DNA from: Litoditis marina
Taxonomy: Eukaryota; Nematoda; Chromadorea; Rhabditida; Rhabditidae
Assembly: GCA_964036275.1 (NCBI GenBank)
Contig: OZ038436.1
Location: 22,471,904 to 22,535,903 of the forward strand
Direction: 5' to 3'
DNA: 64,000 nt
This document shows, one piece after another, positions 24,801-36,485 of the stretch; positions within the stretch are counted from its first letter, which is position 1; every line of letters starts with the position of its first letter. The notes beneath the pieces were generated by a model. The model was not told the DNA's origin, did not search any database, and saw nothing but the letters and a program-made list of their open reading frames with translations. The position numbers and the translations under genes were made by a program.

Positions 24801-26589
24801 CACGGTCTCGCGTGTTTTATTGCGCTCCCATTCTATTGGGGTACACGTAAGTCTGCGAAATAGACACAGCAAGGTTTGATGTTTCCGGCCTCGTATTTTT
24901 GGATGTAGTTTTATGCTCAAAGCTGTTTTCACCCATAGGAACATGAATATGGCTAGTGAATGGGCTCTTTCACAACTTCAACATGCGTCAAACAGGATAG
25001 CCGCGACGTCATCAGTGTTCTTTATAAGTGCAACTAAATGTACTCCGTAATGACGCACCTCATTCAATAAACATCTCTGCGAGATGGGGGGTCTAATCTC
25101 ATGTATGATTCAGGCGACTGTCACTAAGGATGTCAATTCCCAGAAACTGCTTCATTTCACTCTGTTGATTGTTCAAGTAGCTCCAAGAGTGATGTTCTCA
25201 ATTATTACAAGTGCAAGCTGGACTGCTATGTAAACGAATACTTACGTGGAAAGTGTGAACATGTTATATTTTGAGTAAAAGGGAACACTAGAAGTGAAGT
25301 TGGTGCTTCTCCACGTAAACGTAATAACTCCATTCACTTCCAGTATACATGGTGACCAAGTCTGCGTAAGTCTGCGTTGTACTTTGATCTTGATACGCGC
25401 AAACAACTCTAACCGAAACCATCGGGATCAAAATACAAAAAACACGAGTCGGTACAACCTATAGTCATCGCCAACGGAAAGGCTGGAGGCTACTGTATAT
25501 CTCACTTTTCGCTGTGTACGCACACAGGTCTTCGATTTAAAAGCATGCCCGCTATGCACTCTAATAGCGCAGCGCTTAGCGGCCTGCACGTAACTTTTGC
25601 TCGCAGGTTCGATTCCGGTGAGAGACAGAAGTTTATAAATTTGGCACCGACTATGCACTGTGTTTTTCGCTCTGGAAATAAGAGGTCTATATGGAGTTGA
25701 CGACTGCTAGTCATAAACAGTAAAAAACCTCATAGACTATTAGCATTTGGCTGATTGAACTGATATAAGTTTATTCTCTAGAGAACGACTCCTCAAATTG
25801 GACACACACTATGAATGAGTTTAATAATGTCATTTACGAAAAAAAACCTAGACCTTGCTCCGTAATTATTTTAGATTAAGTCTGCACAATATGCTCTTTA
25901 TTAACAAAGACAAACGACTCTTATAGTACACGGTTCAGAGGTTCAGATGCATCTATTCGGCTTGATGTTTAATCTTCCTCACAATAATTAGCTCCAGGAA
26001 TAAGAGTTTTTCACCTTCGTGGATAAAGCTGAGTTTAGTCTGAACTTTTTGTATCGAGTTGGCTGGATGGGCTAAAATAGAATGTTCTTTGTTTTCGGGT
26101 TTTTGTTTTCCGCAATCATTCCTCGTTCCTAGAGTTGGTTTGCTAATTGCCTTCTTGATGATCATACCACGTATATTTTAGAAGGAGGGAGATAACTAAA
26201 AACTTTGCCTAATTCCCTTTGATTTCATGACAATTCCTAAAATGAGGCAACATCCTCACTCATATATGTATGAAACACCTTGCTATGTTTTCAGTTCAAC
26301 ATTGCATTCATCCGGTAAACTGTATAGTTTTGCTTTACCTTTCCATTTATTCTTGATACAAACTGAGGTTTTATGCCTATTTATTCTTTACTTAGATATT
26401 TTTTCAAGTCTTGCAATCTACTGTCTGACCGAAGTTCGTTTCTAAATTTCTCCATCAATGTTGATAACATATACCCATAAAAATATGATTTTGGCAACTC
26501 ATTTTTAAGTTCACAATAGTTTTTCACAGAGCACACGCTTTGTTTTCGACAAACCTGCAAAGGTTGCGTTCGAATTCCAGAAAGGTGGA
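21831..26589. other. Intergenic DNA between the two Srd-type genes
   Basis: No convincing gene. Contains a G-rich patch at 22630-22790 with three TTA(G/C)AGGGGTA motifs, a 60-codon open segment at 22927-23109, a minus-strand 111-codon ORF at 24351-24686 overlapping a motif seen in the dispersed GTAGTTTGATC repeats, and a tRNA-like remnant at 25559-25624. None of these has enough support to be called a functional gene. Confidence 0.45.
25559..25624 (+). pseudogene. tRNA-like sequence (degenerate or tRNA-derived)
   Basis: Has an A-box-like TAGCGCAGCGC and a perfect B-box GGTTCGATTCC, and outer segments CTCTAAT/GTGAGAG that mostly pair. The D and anticodon stems do not fold properly and the length is short, so this is more likely a tRNA-derived repeat or pseudogene than a working tRNA. 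Confidence 0.3.
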
Positions 26590-29500
26590 ATGGATGCTGA
26601 GCTAGCACTAGAAGTGGCGTTTTGGGACAACTTCGCCACCATTCTCTCATCCTTGTTATGTTACTCAGGTAAGTCAGAGAGCCATTCGAATACAGAGTAG
26701 TGAATCGGTGAATTGAAAAAGTTTCATCATAGTTTAATTGTACAACGTACGAATAAGTGGCTGATTTCATAAATGAAAATAAGGGATATATTTTATACGA
26801 CACAGCGGAAATAAACACAGGCGATAGTTTATCGAGTTTCAAGTATTTCATACAAATTCTTCTTATTCCCGCTATTCAATAAACTTGCTAGTTCTAGGCA
26901 GGATAACGGAGTAGCAGACTGTCTATTGTTACAATGTCATGCCCGAAGCGAATATAGTTAGGGTTTAAACGGTTTTGAGAGACGGACAGATTGCTAATTG
27001 AACTGCTTTTTTGTCTCACTTAGAAAATTCCAGGTATCGTGTTGAATTGTGTATTTGTGTACCTAATCATCCGCCACTCTCCCCCCAGCCTTCGAACCTA
27101 TTCCGTTCTTCTCATAAATGCAGCCATTGTCGATCTAATGACGTGCATTGCCTCCGCCATGGCTGTTCAGAAGTGAGAACGTTCGATAAAAATTTCTAAT
27201 AGTTACAAATACCAAAAAAATCGATCACTTGCACATAATTTGTACGAAATAAATAAATGTGTGAAAGCATGGTCATGAATGTAAACTATGAAACAAATAA
27301 AAAGTTTGTCAAGCAAGTTCTCATCTAAACTCTAGACGTAAAAAGAACTTTCAGTTTGAAACTGATGAATGGACCTAGTGAAAAGTTTCCAGGTTTTTCC
27401 GATAGGTTTTGCAGGATTGATTTTATGTTTTATCCAGAATTTTTCACAGGGTCCTATTCTCTGGATACTCTCTGACCTACATATTCCATGGTCCCTGTAC
27501 ATATTTCGGGTCATTCGCATGCTATTTTTCTCACTGCTTCACGTGTCACACGTTTGCTCACTCGCTCTGGATTATACTCGTGAGTTTAATTACCAGTTTA
27601 GTTAATTCTTTTTATGGTTGATCAAAATAGTGGTAATGTTGGTATGTTGGTAACAATTATACGAAGGAAAAAAACATGATACAATGTTTAGATGTCTTTC
27701 ATCTACCGATATATCATTCTGGTCAGATCGCGTCCAAAAACCAAACATGTTGTCTACTGCTGTCTGATTGCTTACATTCCTTCATTTATCATGTTGGTGA
27801 GTGAAAATACGAGAGTTGTTGTTCTTTGAAGCATGAACACAGGGAAAAGTGTTGCGGGTAATAGTACGGTAGTCCGTAGAACGCGTAGGTTCGCCAGACG
27901 CTGTAGTAGTTCCTCCAAAACCGCATGAGATACCTCATGAGCAATATCTCACTAACTTCTGATGAGATCCTATTGATTGCTAAGCTACAACTCCAGAAGC
28001 TCACGAGTAGCTCATGGGGCGTTCAAGAGAAACTCATAAGGAACTCACACGAACTTCTCATGAGGTTGGACAAAATGCTACGCCGCCAGAGGCGGTAGCA
28101 GTCCACCACACCATCGTGAGGTCGATGAAGTGACCTTTCATGTTTCCTGTTCGATTGCGATGATATGGTATCTGTCTGACCTACCAGATGGCACGTAACA
28201 TGCGGATGCGGAGTAACATCAACATCGAACTTTCTGAGATCTCGAGGTTTCCAATCACTCGAAACCTTGAATTTTCTCCACTAGAGCAGAATACATTTCC
28301 ATAATTACCTGTTATATTGGCTAAAAAAACAGTTCCACGTTAGTTCGATGGTCAAATGTTTTAGACTGCCGCATTTTTGTTGCGATAATTAAACAGCTTA
28401 AATGGGCAGTTTCTGGACACCTCATCGTCCATTGTCAGGTTCTGTACTCAACTGACTCTGCTGACCCGAGACAACTGCTTCAATTGATGGATAAATTCTA
28501 TCCAGAGTACTCGTTTTACAGTGCAGTATACTGGAGAGGTAAGAAAACGTTTACATTCTGCTCTAGCGATTCACGAATGAAATCGTGTTTCACAGGTGTA
28601 CAAATCGGAAAATGCATCGTTATTGTAGTCCGAATCTATATAATTCATTCTATTCATGCCCACACTTATTTACGATCACAAAAACTATGCCGTTTTCCTT
28701 TGTATATTTTTCTGTGGAGTTTCCAGGCATGACAGTAGCGGGCAATCAGTCAATATTCTCGCCGATAACTGCTGGTGCCATTCTGTATATGTGCATTCCA
28801 TGTGCACCCATATATGCATGTATCCTGTACTTCAGGAGAAAGGTAATTCTTATTTGAGCGTACAAAATCTTTTAACATATTGTTACACAAAGTGTTTGCT
28901 GTCGTAACGCTTGGAAAACTTGTACCTGATCAAAGCGAGTGATCGACTGAGTGATCAAATGGTGAACTTTCACGTCTCTGATCTCGCTCCGATGAGAAAA
29001 ATTTAAAAGTGATGCCTCTATGTCACATGAACAAGCTTCAATTAGTTCCTTGTTCGGTGTTCAGGCGTTTTGATCAATCATCAAACATACTAATATGTTT
29101 CTAATTCTGCATTCTTGTATGGCAATATGTTGGAAACAAATATTTTCGTTTTATATCAATCTCAACTTTCAGACCTTGAACAAACTGTCCTCCGGAGATT
29201 TGAAGCTTAGTTCATCAACACGGCGATCACACCAGGCCTTGATAAAGGTGGGCTTAGAGAGTTCCTGGCTTTTTTTCATTTGTCCACACTCGAAAACAGA
29301 CTAATGTGATATCCACCAGCGAATACTTTTTCGGTCAAACAAAGTCACAAAATAAATACGGGGTTGTTTCACGTGAAGCTGATCTTGAAAAGAGCGCAGT
29401 GTTGAGGGTGTTTTGTCACTGTTTGCTAATTACAACGAATTTGGTGTTTTATTAAAACTGAAACACTGTTAACAAAATTTTATTGAGTCGAAAGCTTATA

Positions 29501-30643
29501 AACTCAGACCATACGTTTATGTTACCATTTCGATGTTACTCGACCGGGTCAAGTTGTGCCTACTAAGTTTCACTCAGCAGTCAATTTGTGGAAAACATTT
29601 ATAAAGAAGTCTATAAATAGATGTTTGAACTATACAGTTTTTGCAGGCTTTATCGTGTCAAGCCATCATACCTGTGTTCTGGTTGACTGCTTCTATGCTG
29701 TTCCTCTTGGCTCAATTTCATGTTATCGGGGGACCTGTGGTGGAAAACATGACATTCCGGTATGGAAATATGTTTTTTTATCATCACAGTTTGAATAGAG
29801 CGACAAACCAATTAACCATCCATCATTTTCAAATTTGATAACTCCCTATACGTCAGGTGCTCGCACGTCATCATATTTATTCAGAACGCAATCCTGCCAA
29901 GTTTGTGAAAAACTGCAAAATGTCACGTAACGAACCAACGCAACCAAAGAAAAATAGATGCAACGCAAAACATGTTTCAAATGTTAATATAGAAGTTTGA
30001 ACATAGTGCAATTAACTTTGCTGTAATGTTAGCTTCCGTCCAAATTTATGTTTTCGTCCAACTTCGTACTTAAAATTCGTATTACAGAATAATGGAATGT
30101 ATGCCTACTCTGAGTCCAATCGTATCTATGTACTTCGTCACCCCGTACCGGTAAGGGAACAACAACTTGTGCTTTGTTTCTTTAGTGTTCTAACACAAAA
30201 ATTGGTGATTGAGTGAAACTTGAATGTGAGAAAAAATAACTGAGAACACTAAATTTGACGAAGTGGTCATTCCATTCGGAAAAAGAGGTTTTCAGCGTCC
30301 GTTGTGACCTCAGAACTAAAAGTAGAAACTCGAAAAGTAAGGGGTTATGTGAAATGGTTGTGTCCACCAATTGACAGTGAGATCACAGTCAAGTTGCTTC
30401 ACACTAGTGACTATGCCGTTTGTCGGTTTTTTACACCAACTTCAACTCAGATTTCTTCACATCCTTGGTTTTTACTATTTTGCTTCCAGCCGCCGTCTTA
30501 TTCAATGGTTTTCGACTTTGAGTAGAAAGAAGCAACTGTATTTGGGAAAAAGTACGCCGTTCTCATTTGGGGATAGAAGTCGAGATACTACACAACCAGT
30601 GAAACAAGAAGGGTCTCCCAATACTCCACCAGTACATCTGTAA
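26590..30643 (+). CDS. Srd-class chemoreceptor (7TM), copy 2
   Basis: Ten exons matching copy 1 one for one, with the same phases and nearly all the same lengths: 26590-26668, 27034-27172, 27450-27579, 27692-27796, 28439-28538, 28727-28842, 29173-29247, 29647-29759, 30088-30150, 30490-30643; 357 residues. Shared signatures include VLNCVFVYLIIRHSPPSLR, FHGPCTYFGSFACYF, FSPITAGAILYMC and MECMPTLSPIVSMYFVTPYR. The ligand-facing loop between TM4 and TM5 (exon 5) and the C-terminal tail (ending PPVHL) differ most from copy 1, as expected for tandem receptor duplicates diverging in specificity. Start and stop are clean and no lesion is visible. Same inferred chemosensory role as copy 1. Confidence 0.9.
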
Positions 30644-31365
30644 CTTTATCTCAACAACTTGATTGATTGACTGCACGTGTAAATTGATTAATCAACCAAA
30701 AGAGAAGAAAAAACCAATCTAAGCCAAATGTGAATAGTAAATAGCGCTCATAAGGATCTCAATATGGTTTTCTGTTTGATAATAGTTCTTCTCACTTAAT
30801 ATTCGCATTCAATTCTGCATATGTTTCCCGACGTGATAAGCTAAGTTATTCATGATAGGAATTGCTAGAAGTTTCCTATAATCATATTTAGCGTACCAGT
30901 AGAGGACTATGACAGTTATTTAACGTCGCACATTGTGCACACTGGTTATATTTCCTGTACAATTGCAGCTGTCGTACAGCTATACATCGTTCATTTAAAG
31001 TGGTATACCTCATTCATTTCCGGTTCTGTCATATATTTGTACATGTCATTTGTCTAGTCTGTGATAACTTTTATTCTTTCATGAATAATGGTACGACTAG
31101 ATGTTCAGAAAATTCATACAAGAAATGTAAGTGAAATAAATGACCACAGGAACTATGCGAATTGTACAACATGTTTTCACTTAATCAACCTAATCTTTCA
31201 AGTCAATGAAGTCACAGAGTAACGATAGGGAAAGGGCAAAGGAGCAGTAGTACAGATGGGGTGACAGAAAACTGCCAAGAGAAAGTTCGAAACACATCTG
31301 TGAAACGAAGAAGTGCATTAATGTATTAATGAACATATATAGTTAATCACTGTTCATAGGTTGTT
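30644..31365. other. Intergenic, tail-to-tail
   Basis: Between the stop of the second Srd-type gene and the stop of the pyroglutamyl-peptidase gene. An AATAAA near 31135 could serve the receptor gene. Nothing else recognised. Confidence 0.5.
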
Positions 31366-33241
31366 CTATACATGTTTGGTATTTAGAATGTGAGCTAGAA
31401 TCTCTCTGACCACGTTGGTGACCACGTCAAGGGTACATTCTTCGTCAAACGGAGGGACGTGGATGAAGAGAGAACGATCTCTTTTCTGGGAGAGTGAGAG
31501 GAAGTACGAGAAGCCACACAGATATCTGGAATACAACTGAGCGAACATGAATAATTTCGAGACGTTGTTTATCCGGCCAAAATTGTTGGTTTTTGGTTTG
31601 AATGTACTCGAAACAAATAACATACACATCAGAATTGACCGTGTCGACGTGCGTTACCCAGCGCAACCTATCGCGTAAATGTACACGCGAGCGGTGTTTG
31701 AAACAAAAAACACGTAGGAATGTAAGGAAAAAGTACCCGAAATCCAATTTCTCAAACGAAACCATGCCGATTACAGCACAGATACTGTAGTGATACTGTA
31801 ATGATGTTCACTTCGGTTTGGTGGCGGCTTATATTCATGTTAAAGGGAGAGAATCATTCCATTCAGAGTCTAAACAAATGTGAATTGAGTATTTCCAATC
31901 TAGTGTTTTTATGAGCGGACAAGAATAGTTGAAGGTATACACGTTCCCTGGACAAAATTATGGCGTAACCAACCTGCCGGGATCGTTAGATTTGACGATT
32001 TCCACTTTTTCCTTGCTGTAGCCCAGCTTTTCCGTTACCGTCGTTGCTATTTTCTCGCAGTCTATGTCCGAGGTCAAAACTGGATCAGGACCAACCACGC
32101 AAACGTTGTCGACAGGGACGCAGCCTTCAATCATTGATTAATTCATGAATCATTGTGCTGTTTATGGATTTGAATTTATCGTGATCGAACCTATTTTAAA
32201 CCACGACAAACACTTTCACATGAATCTGATTCAATTGTTGAAGTCGAGTTGAAACTCACGAACCCATGAAAAGTTGAACTCGTGAACGAATTCGATCAGA
32301 GATGGTTAGCTGGCAAATAACACTTACACATCCCTACCACCAGCCTTACCGACAATTTCACTTGTAGTTGACATCAACATCACAAGCTGATTCTGATGAC
32401 ATTTAATTTGTGAATACGGTTCAAAAACCAACATAACCCACCTTTAACATCGTACCTACAGTAACCATCCCTAAACGACTGCTGCTCCAGTTTGACACAT
32501 TTGTTGAACGGATGAGCTCCAATATGAACCATGAGCTGAACAGAAAAAACTCAGAACTTGATATTATATTTGAAAGTGTGAGGAATCCACCCAATTATTG
32601 TGTGTGTCAAATGTTGAAAGTTTCAGGAATCGATTAATTCGTTTGTTTTGTTCCAAGACTTATTTATAACACTAGGTGGTAATGTTCATTCACACTTTGG
32701 TGTAGCCGTGTAGCTCACCATCTTACACAACAAGAAACACAGGAAAATGGAAAACTTCACTTATGTTATCAAATCACAAATCTGTCAAATTGTTAGGTGG
32801 TGACTTTGGAAACAAAAAAAAAGGACTTACAATAGGTTCGTGTTTCTTCCACAATTCGGGCACAGTGTCTTTTACGCAATTGTATTCTACACTTATTTTT
32901 TCGACCACCAACGTTCCATCAAAACCTAGATTAGAAAAAAAATTCAGAATGCTAAAAACCAGCTTAACAATTAGAACTAAACCAAAATGAGTTTTAACGT
33001 TCTCTTGAATTTTCACTCTATGGAATTAATATTACCTCTGTTCTAACTATATTTACTGAGTGTAACTGTCTGAGAATCTCGAAAATGAATAAATTAACGA
33101 TTGATGGAAGTTTGGCGCTTCATAAAATAATGATTCACCTTCTATTCCCAGTTTTTCCAACTGATCCACTACATCGCTGGAGGGGTTATGGGCGAAACTG
33201 CCGAATGGTCCGAAACCAGTTACTACCACCTTTCCCATCAT
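31366..33241 (-). CDS. Pyroglutamyl-peptidase I (C15 cysteine peptidase)
   Basis: Five exons: 33241-33139, 32925-32831, 32535-32460, 32124-31974, 31525-31366; about 194 residues. The N-terminus carries VVVTGFGPFGSFAHNPSS, the family signature. Exon 2 gives EYNCVKDTVPELWKKHEP, exon 3 VHIGAHP. The last exon carries RYLCGFSYFLSL, whose Cys is the expected nucleophile, and SLFIHVPP, whose His is the expected catalytic partner. The enzyme removes N-terminal pyroglutamate from peptides in the cytosol, and the absence of a signal peptide agrees. The exon 3 donor (TACT/GTAGGT) and exon 4 acceptor (TTGAAG) are weak, and the protein is slightly shorter than the usual 200-220, so a small piece between them may be misplaced. 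Family assignment is firm. Confidence 0.9.
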
Positions 33242-33296
33242 AAAAATGCCTCAAATGGAGCAAAATTGATAAATCAGAAATCAGTGTATGAGAAAA

Positions 33297-33360
33297 ACAC
33301 ATTCTCATATTAATTGTTATTATTGAACACATTCTCATATTAATTGTTATTATTCAACAC
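33297..33360. repeat. 32-bp tandem duplication, two units
   Basis: The unit containing ACATTCTCATATTAATTG occurs twice in direct succession with a single base difference near the end. Just upstream of the pyroglutamyl-peptidase start. Confidence 0.85.
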
Positions 33361-33969
33361 GTTTGAACAAGATGACACGAAATGAATGAAAATGAAAGAG
33401 AAAGAGAATGAAAAAAGTTCTTATTGAACTTCATAGTTCAATGTTCCATTAAGTGACAATAATAATTTGAAAATTCTGTACTTTGAGTGGCGGAGAGAAT
33501 GAAGTGAGTTTTTTGGTCATTTAAATGTTAATGGTATCAGAAACTTTCTTTTTCTACTGAAATAATTTGTTTATTTTCTTCAGAAAATTACCCACAACAA
33601 TCTGAGTTTATTAGTTTATTTAGTTGAGTATTATTCATAATTTCGCTATTTAACACATTAATAGTGTGACATGAACAATGTAAAACGGTGAGCGGCCGTT
33701 GAAAATGCGAGTTTGGCAAATAGCCAGGGCGACCCGCAGTGCGGGACTATTTGCGAACACCGCCCTTTATCTTCGGCCTGACACCAATATTGCTTCGTGT
33801 TTTCTCAAATGCGATCAAGAAGTTGACCATGATTGGATTCATGAGAACAATTTGCAATTATTCTGCTTAATCATTAAAATGTGCTTGTATTCGGCTTGCA
33901 GATAGATATGTAGTTAAAAAACATGTTAAAATAGATCAGTAACCAACTTGAATGCAGATTTTCCGGGCC

Positions 33970-34244
33970 AATTCTATATGTAACCGGGTTTTTTGGTAAC
34001 CTAACCGGTTTTTGGTAACCCTTCTTTCAGGTTACTGGTTACCTCAGTAGGTAACCGGTCGGTAACCTGAAACTTAAATCCGGTTACCAAACAAACTAAC
34101 GGTAAAAACCACATTTTACGTTAGAAAAACAGGTGACCGGTTTTTCATTTTCGGTTACCGACCGGTTACCTACTGAGGTAACCTGAAAAAAGGATTACCA
34201 AAAACCGGTTAGGTTACCAAAAAACCCGGTTACATATAAAATTC
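33970..34244. mobile_element. Long foldback built from GGTAACC motifs
   Basis: About 275 bp. Left end AATTCTATATGTAACCGGG mirrors right end CCCGGTTACATATAAAATT. Both arms carry repeated GGTAACC/GGTTACC units, so they pair with each other and contain internal palindromes. Probably a non-autonomous foldback element; no target duplication was identified with confidence. Confidence 0.75.
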
Positions 34245-35306
34245 ACCGATTTTCCGTGTATGTTTGCATGAAATGTTTCATGTGGATGTGAATATTGCAA
34301 TCGCTGCGCGACACGCAGCGCTTCTAATAAAAAGGAAGCTAAAATAGCTTCTTGAAGCACATATACTACTGGCAAGTTCATTTTTTTCAACTTTTTTCAA
34401 TTTATTTATTTCAAAACATTCACCTGTTGCCGTTTTACTCTGCTCAAATAATTTTGAAAGCTATTCGGACCATTTTGAATCGCAATTAGAGAACGTATTA
34501 TCTAATTGTTTCCGCTAATCCATCAAATTGTAGTCGAACTAAGTTGAGCAAAGTGTATGCATCTATAGGAAAACAAGTCAGATTCCTGATAGGGAAACCT
34601 AGAGAAGAGAAAAACTAAAAAAAAAAGTGGAACGTTACTGCGAATTGATGTTTATTGTAGTATCCATATAACAAAAAACAATAACACACAACGACAATAA
34701 TGTTTTAGAGAAATGGTGGTGTTTTACTCTTGTAATTTATGTTTAAAAAAAATTTATTTTTTTTAATAAAAAAAACTTATGACACATAGTTCACCGAGCA
34801 CGTAAAGATAGTTGGAGGTTATACTGGAGGGGCGAAGACAACAATTCCAGTCGTACAATATGTGTAGAAACACAACATCTTTAATTATTCATAATTCAAG
34901 AGATAGTTCATTTTATTCGATTAAACGTACCACCCGCAAAGTTTATTGAATATCATGTAATGTATTGTGCAAATGTGTACTTGGTTACTGAGCTGTAGTT
35001 TGATCAGTCAAAAACAGCAGTATCCATTGTCTTAATATTGCGACAAAAATACACCTACAATAAACTACAAATCCCGCAGAAGGTAGTACGGTAACCTCTA
35101 TAACTAGTACACATAATAGAGAGAAACAATGTTGACTATTTTGGAAACTGTACAAAAGACTAAAACATCTGTAAGAAAAAAGGAACCACTTATATGTGTA
35201 GGAGGTCAATTGAATAGTCACCTAAAACCTGGGAACCCTCGATATTCACATCATCGATGCTCGATATCAAGCTATGATAATTTTTGTATGTTTCACGATA
35301 CAATCG

Positions 35307-35329
35307 TGCGCAGCGCGGAGCGCTGCGCA
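35307..35329. repeat. GC-rich 10-bp perfect hairpin
   Basis: TGCGCAGCGC, loop GGA, GCGCTGCGCA. Stands out from AT-rich surroundings; no U-run suggests a particular function. Confidence 0.7.
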
Positions 35330-35444
35330 GATTAGTTTTTGTTCAAAGGTCTGCAGACAATACAAAACAGATTATTACAATTTTCTTCAAAGTACGTCGA
35401 CCATTTTCTTAGATTTTTGCATGAATCACTGAAGGGCAACACGT

Positions 35445-35849
35445 CTACAAGATACTAAGTTCACGTTCCAAGTAGAATTTATTCAGAGGAGTTAGAGGGC
35501 CCAACGTCTCGCAGAAATGGCTTCCGTGCGGGGCGGCGGCGGCGGCGGCGGCTGCGGCGCCGGCGACAAAAGTGTCCGCCTCCTCAAATCTCGGCATAGT
35601 TTCGCACAAAATTAACTTATTCAAAAAATACTTACATTTTTGAAAAGCTCTAAAAAAGTTGAGGTATACGTATTTTTCAGGTATGTCTGAAATTTGAATA
35701 TTACGTGTGAGAGAGCCAAAAATGGTCTCGCAAAAAATCATGGATAGACCGGTTTCGTGAAAATAAAAATGAAAGAACAGTTTAACGTGTAGTAGGAAGA
35801 CGTTTTCCAATGACGAACTCATGACAGGCGGGTACAGCTTGGTTTTCAC
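35445..35849 (-). other. Open frame with GC-rich poly-Ala tract, status unknown
   Basis: 134 codons starting at 35849. The second half contains a GGC-type trinucleotide run (35528-35557) read as nine consecutive Ala after MPRFEEADTFVAG. No signal peptide, domain or splice context supports it, and composition is strikingly GC-rich only locally. It may be a chance ORF through a trinucleotide repeat or one exon of an unrecognised gene. Confidence 0.2.
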
Positions 35850-35870
35850 TCCTATTCACATGTCTCATTG

Positions 35871-35934
35871 GCGGATTGGATAAACGCTCTATTCACGCAC
35901 GGCGAACGAAGGTTCGATTCCTGCCTGGAGTCTA
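35871..35934 (+). pseudogene. tRNA-like sequence (degenerate)
   Basis: A-box-like TGGCGGATTGGA and perfect B-box GGTTCGATTCC at normal spacing. The T stem has one mismatch, acceptor pairing is partial and the anticodon arm is unconvincing. Likely tRNA-derived. Confidence 0.3.
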
Positions 35935-36110
35935 GAGTGGAGAATTTGCTATCACTTGAACGAGGTTACAACTACACCAAACGTTCTGCACTACGGCACG
36001 GTTTAAAACTCCAATAGAAAAACATAACTTTCCTTGTTTAGCTTATTGTTCAAAAATATTATTTTTTATCAAAAATGACCGTTACTTCGTAACCATAGAA
36101 AAAGAGTTCA

Positions 36111-36436
36111 ATTAGTATAAAAAACGAGTGTAAAGAAAGTAAAGATTAGTTTTGGATAAATATGTACAAGAAATATAAAAGTCCAATAAAAATATTTTGA
36201 GGAAAATGCTAATCTCGCTTCTCTTGAAAACAACGGAGTATAAGCTAGATTATTGTGAGTCGCAGTCAGAAGTTTTCTTCCGACAACCAAAAACTCGGTA
36301 TCCTTTTTTTGAAATTCTAAACCGAGCGAGATTAGAGTTTTCCTCAAAATATTTTTATTGGACTTCTTTTATATTTCTTGTACATATTTATCCAAAACTA
36401 ATCTTTACTTTCTTTACACTCGTTTTTTATACTAAT
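36111..36436. mobile_element. Foldback element with ~105-bp near-identical arms
   Basis: The left arm (36111 to about 36222, starting ATTAGTATAAAAAACG) is repeated in reverse complement at about 36325-36436 with very few differences, separated by about 100 bp. The near identity of the arms suggests recent insertion or hairpin-templated correction. Confidence 0.85.
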
Positions 36437-36485
36437 ACTAATTAGCATTGTAATAAATTATGTTAAACGTTTCGAACAATTTCCC

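Larger units (their letters stand above)
33242..36485. other. Repeat-rich intergenic region with foldbacks
   Basis: No confident gene. Holds a 32-bp direct repeat (33297-33360), the GGTAACC foldback (33970-34244), a GC hairpin (35307-35329), a GGC run near 35530 inside a minus ORF of unknown status (35445-35849), a tRNA-like remnant (35871-35934) and an AT-rich foldback (36111-36436). A short GC-richer patch at 33690-33780 looks unlike its surroundings and may be a decayed insertion. Confidence 0.5.

Noticed and set aside
36108..36445. Two ORFs with identical C-termini on opposite strands
   Set aside because: Caused by the foldback's near-identical inverted arms, not by duplicated genes.
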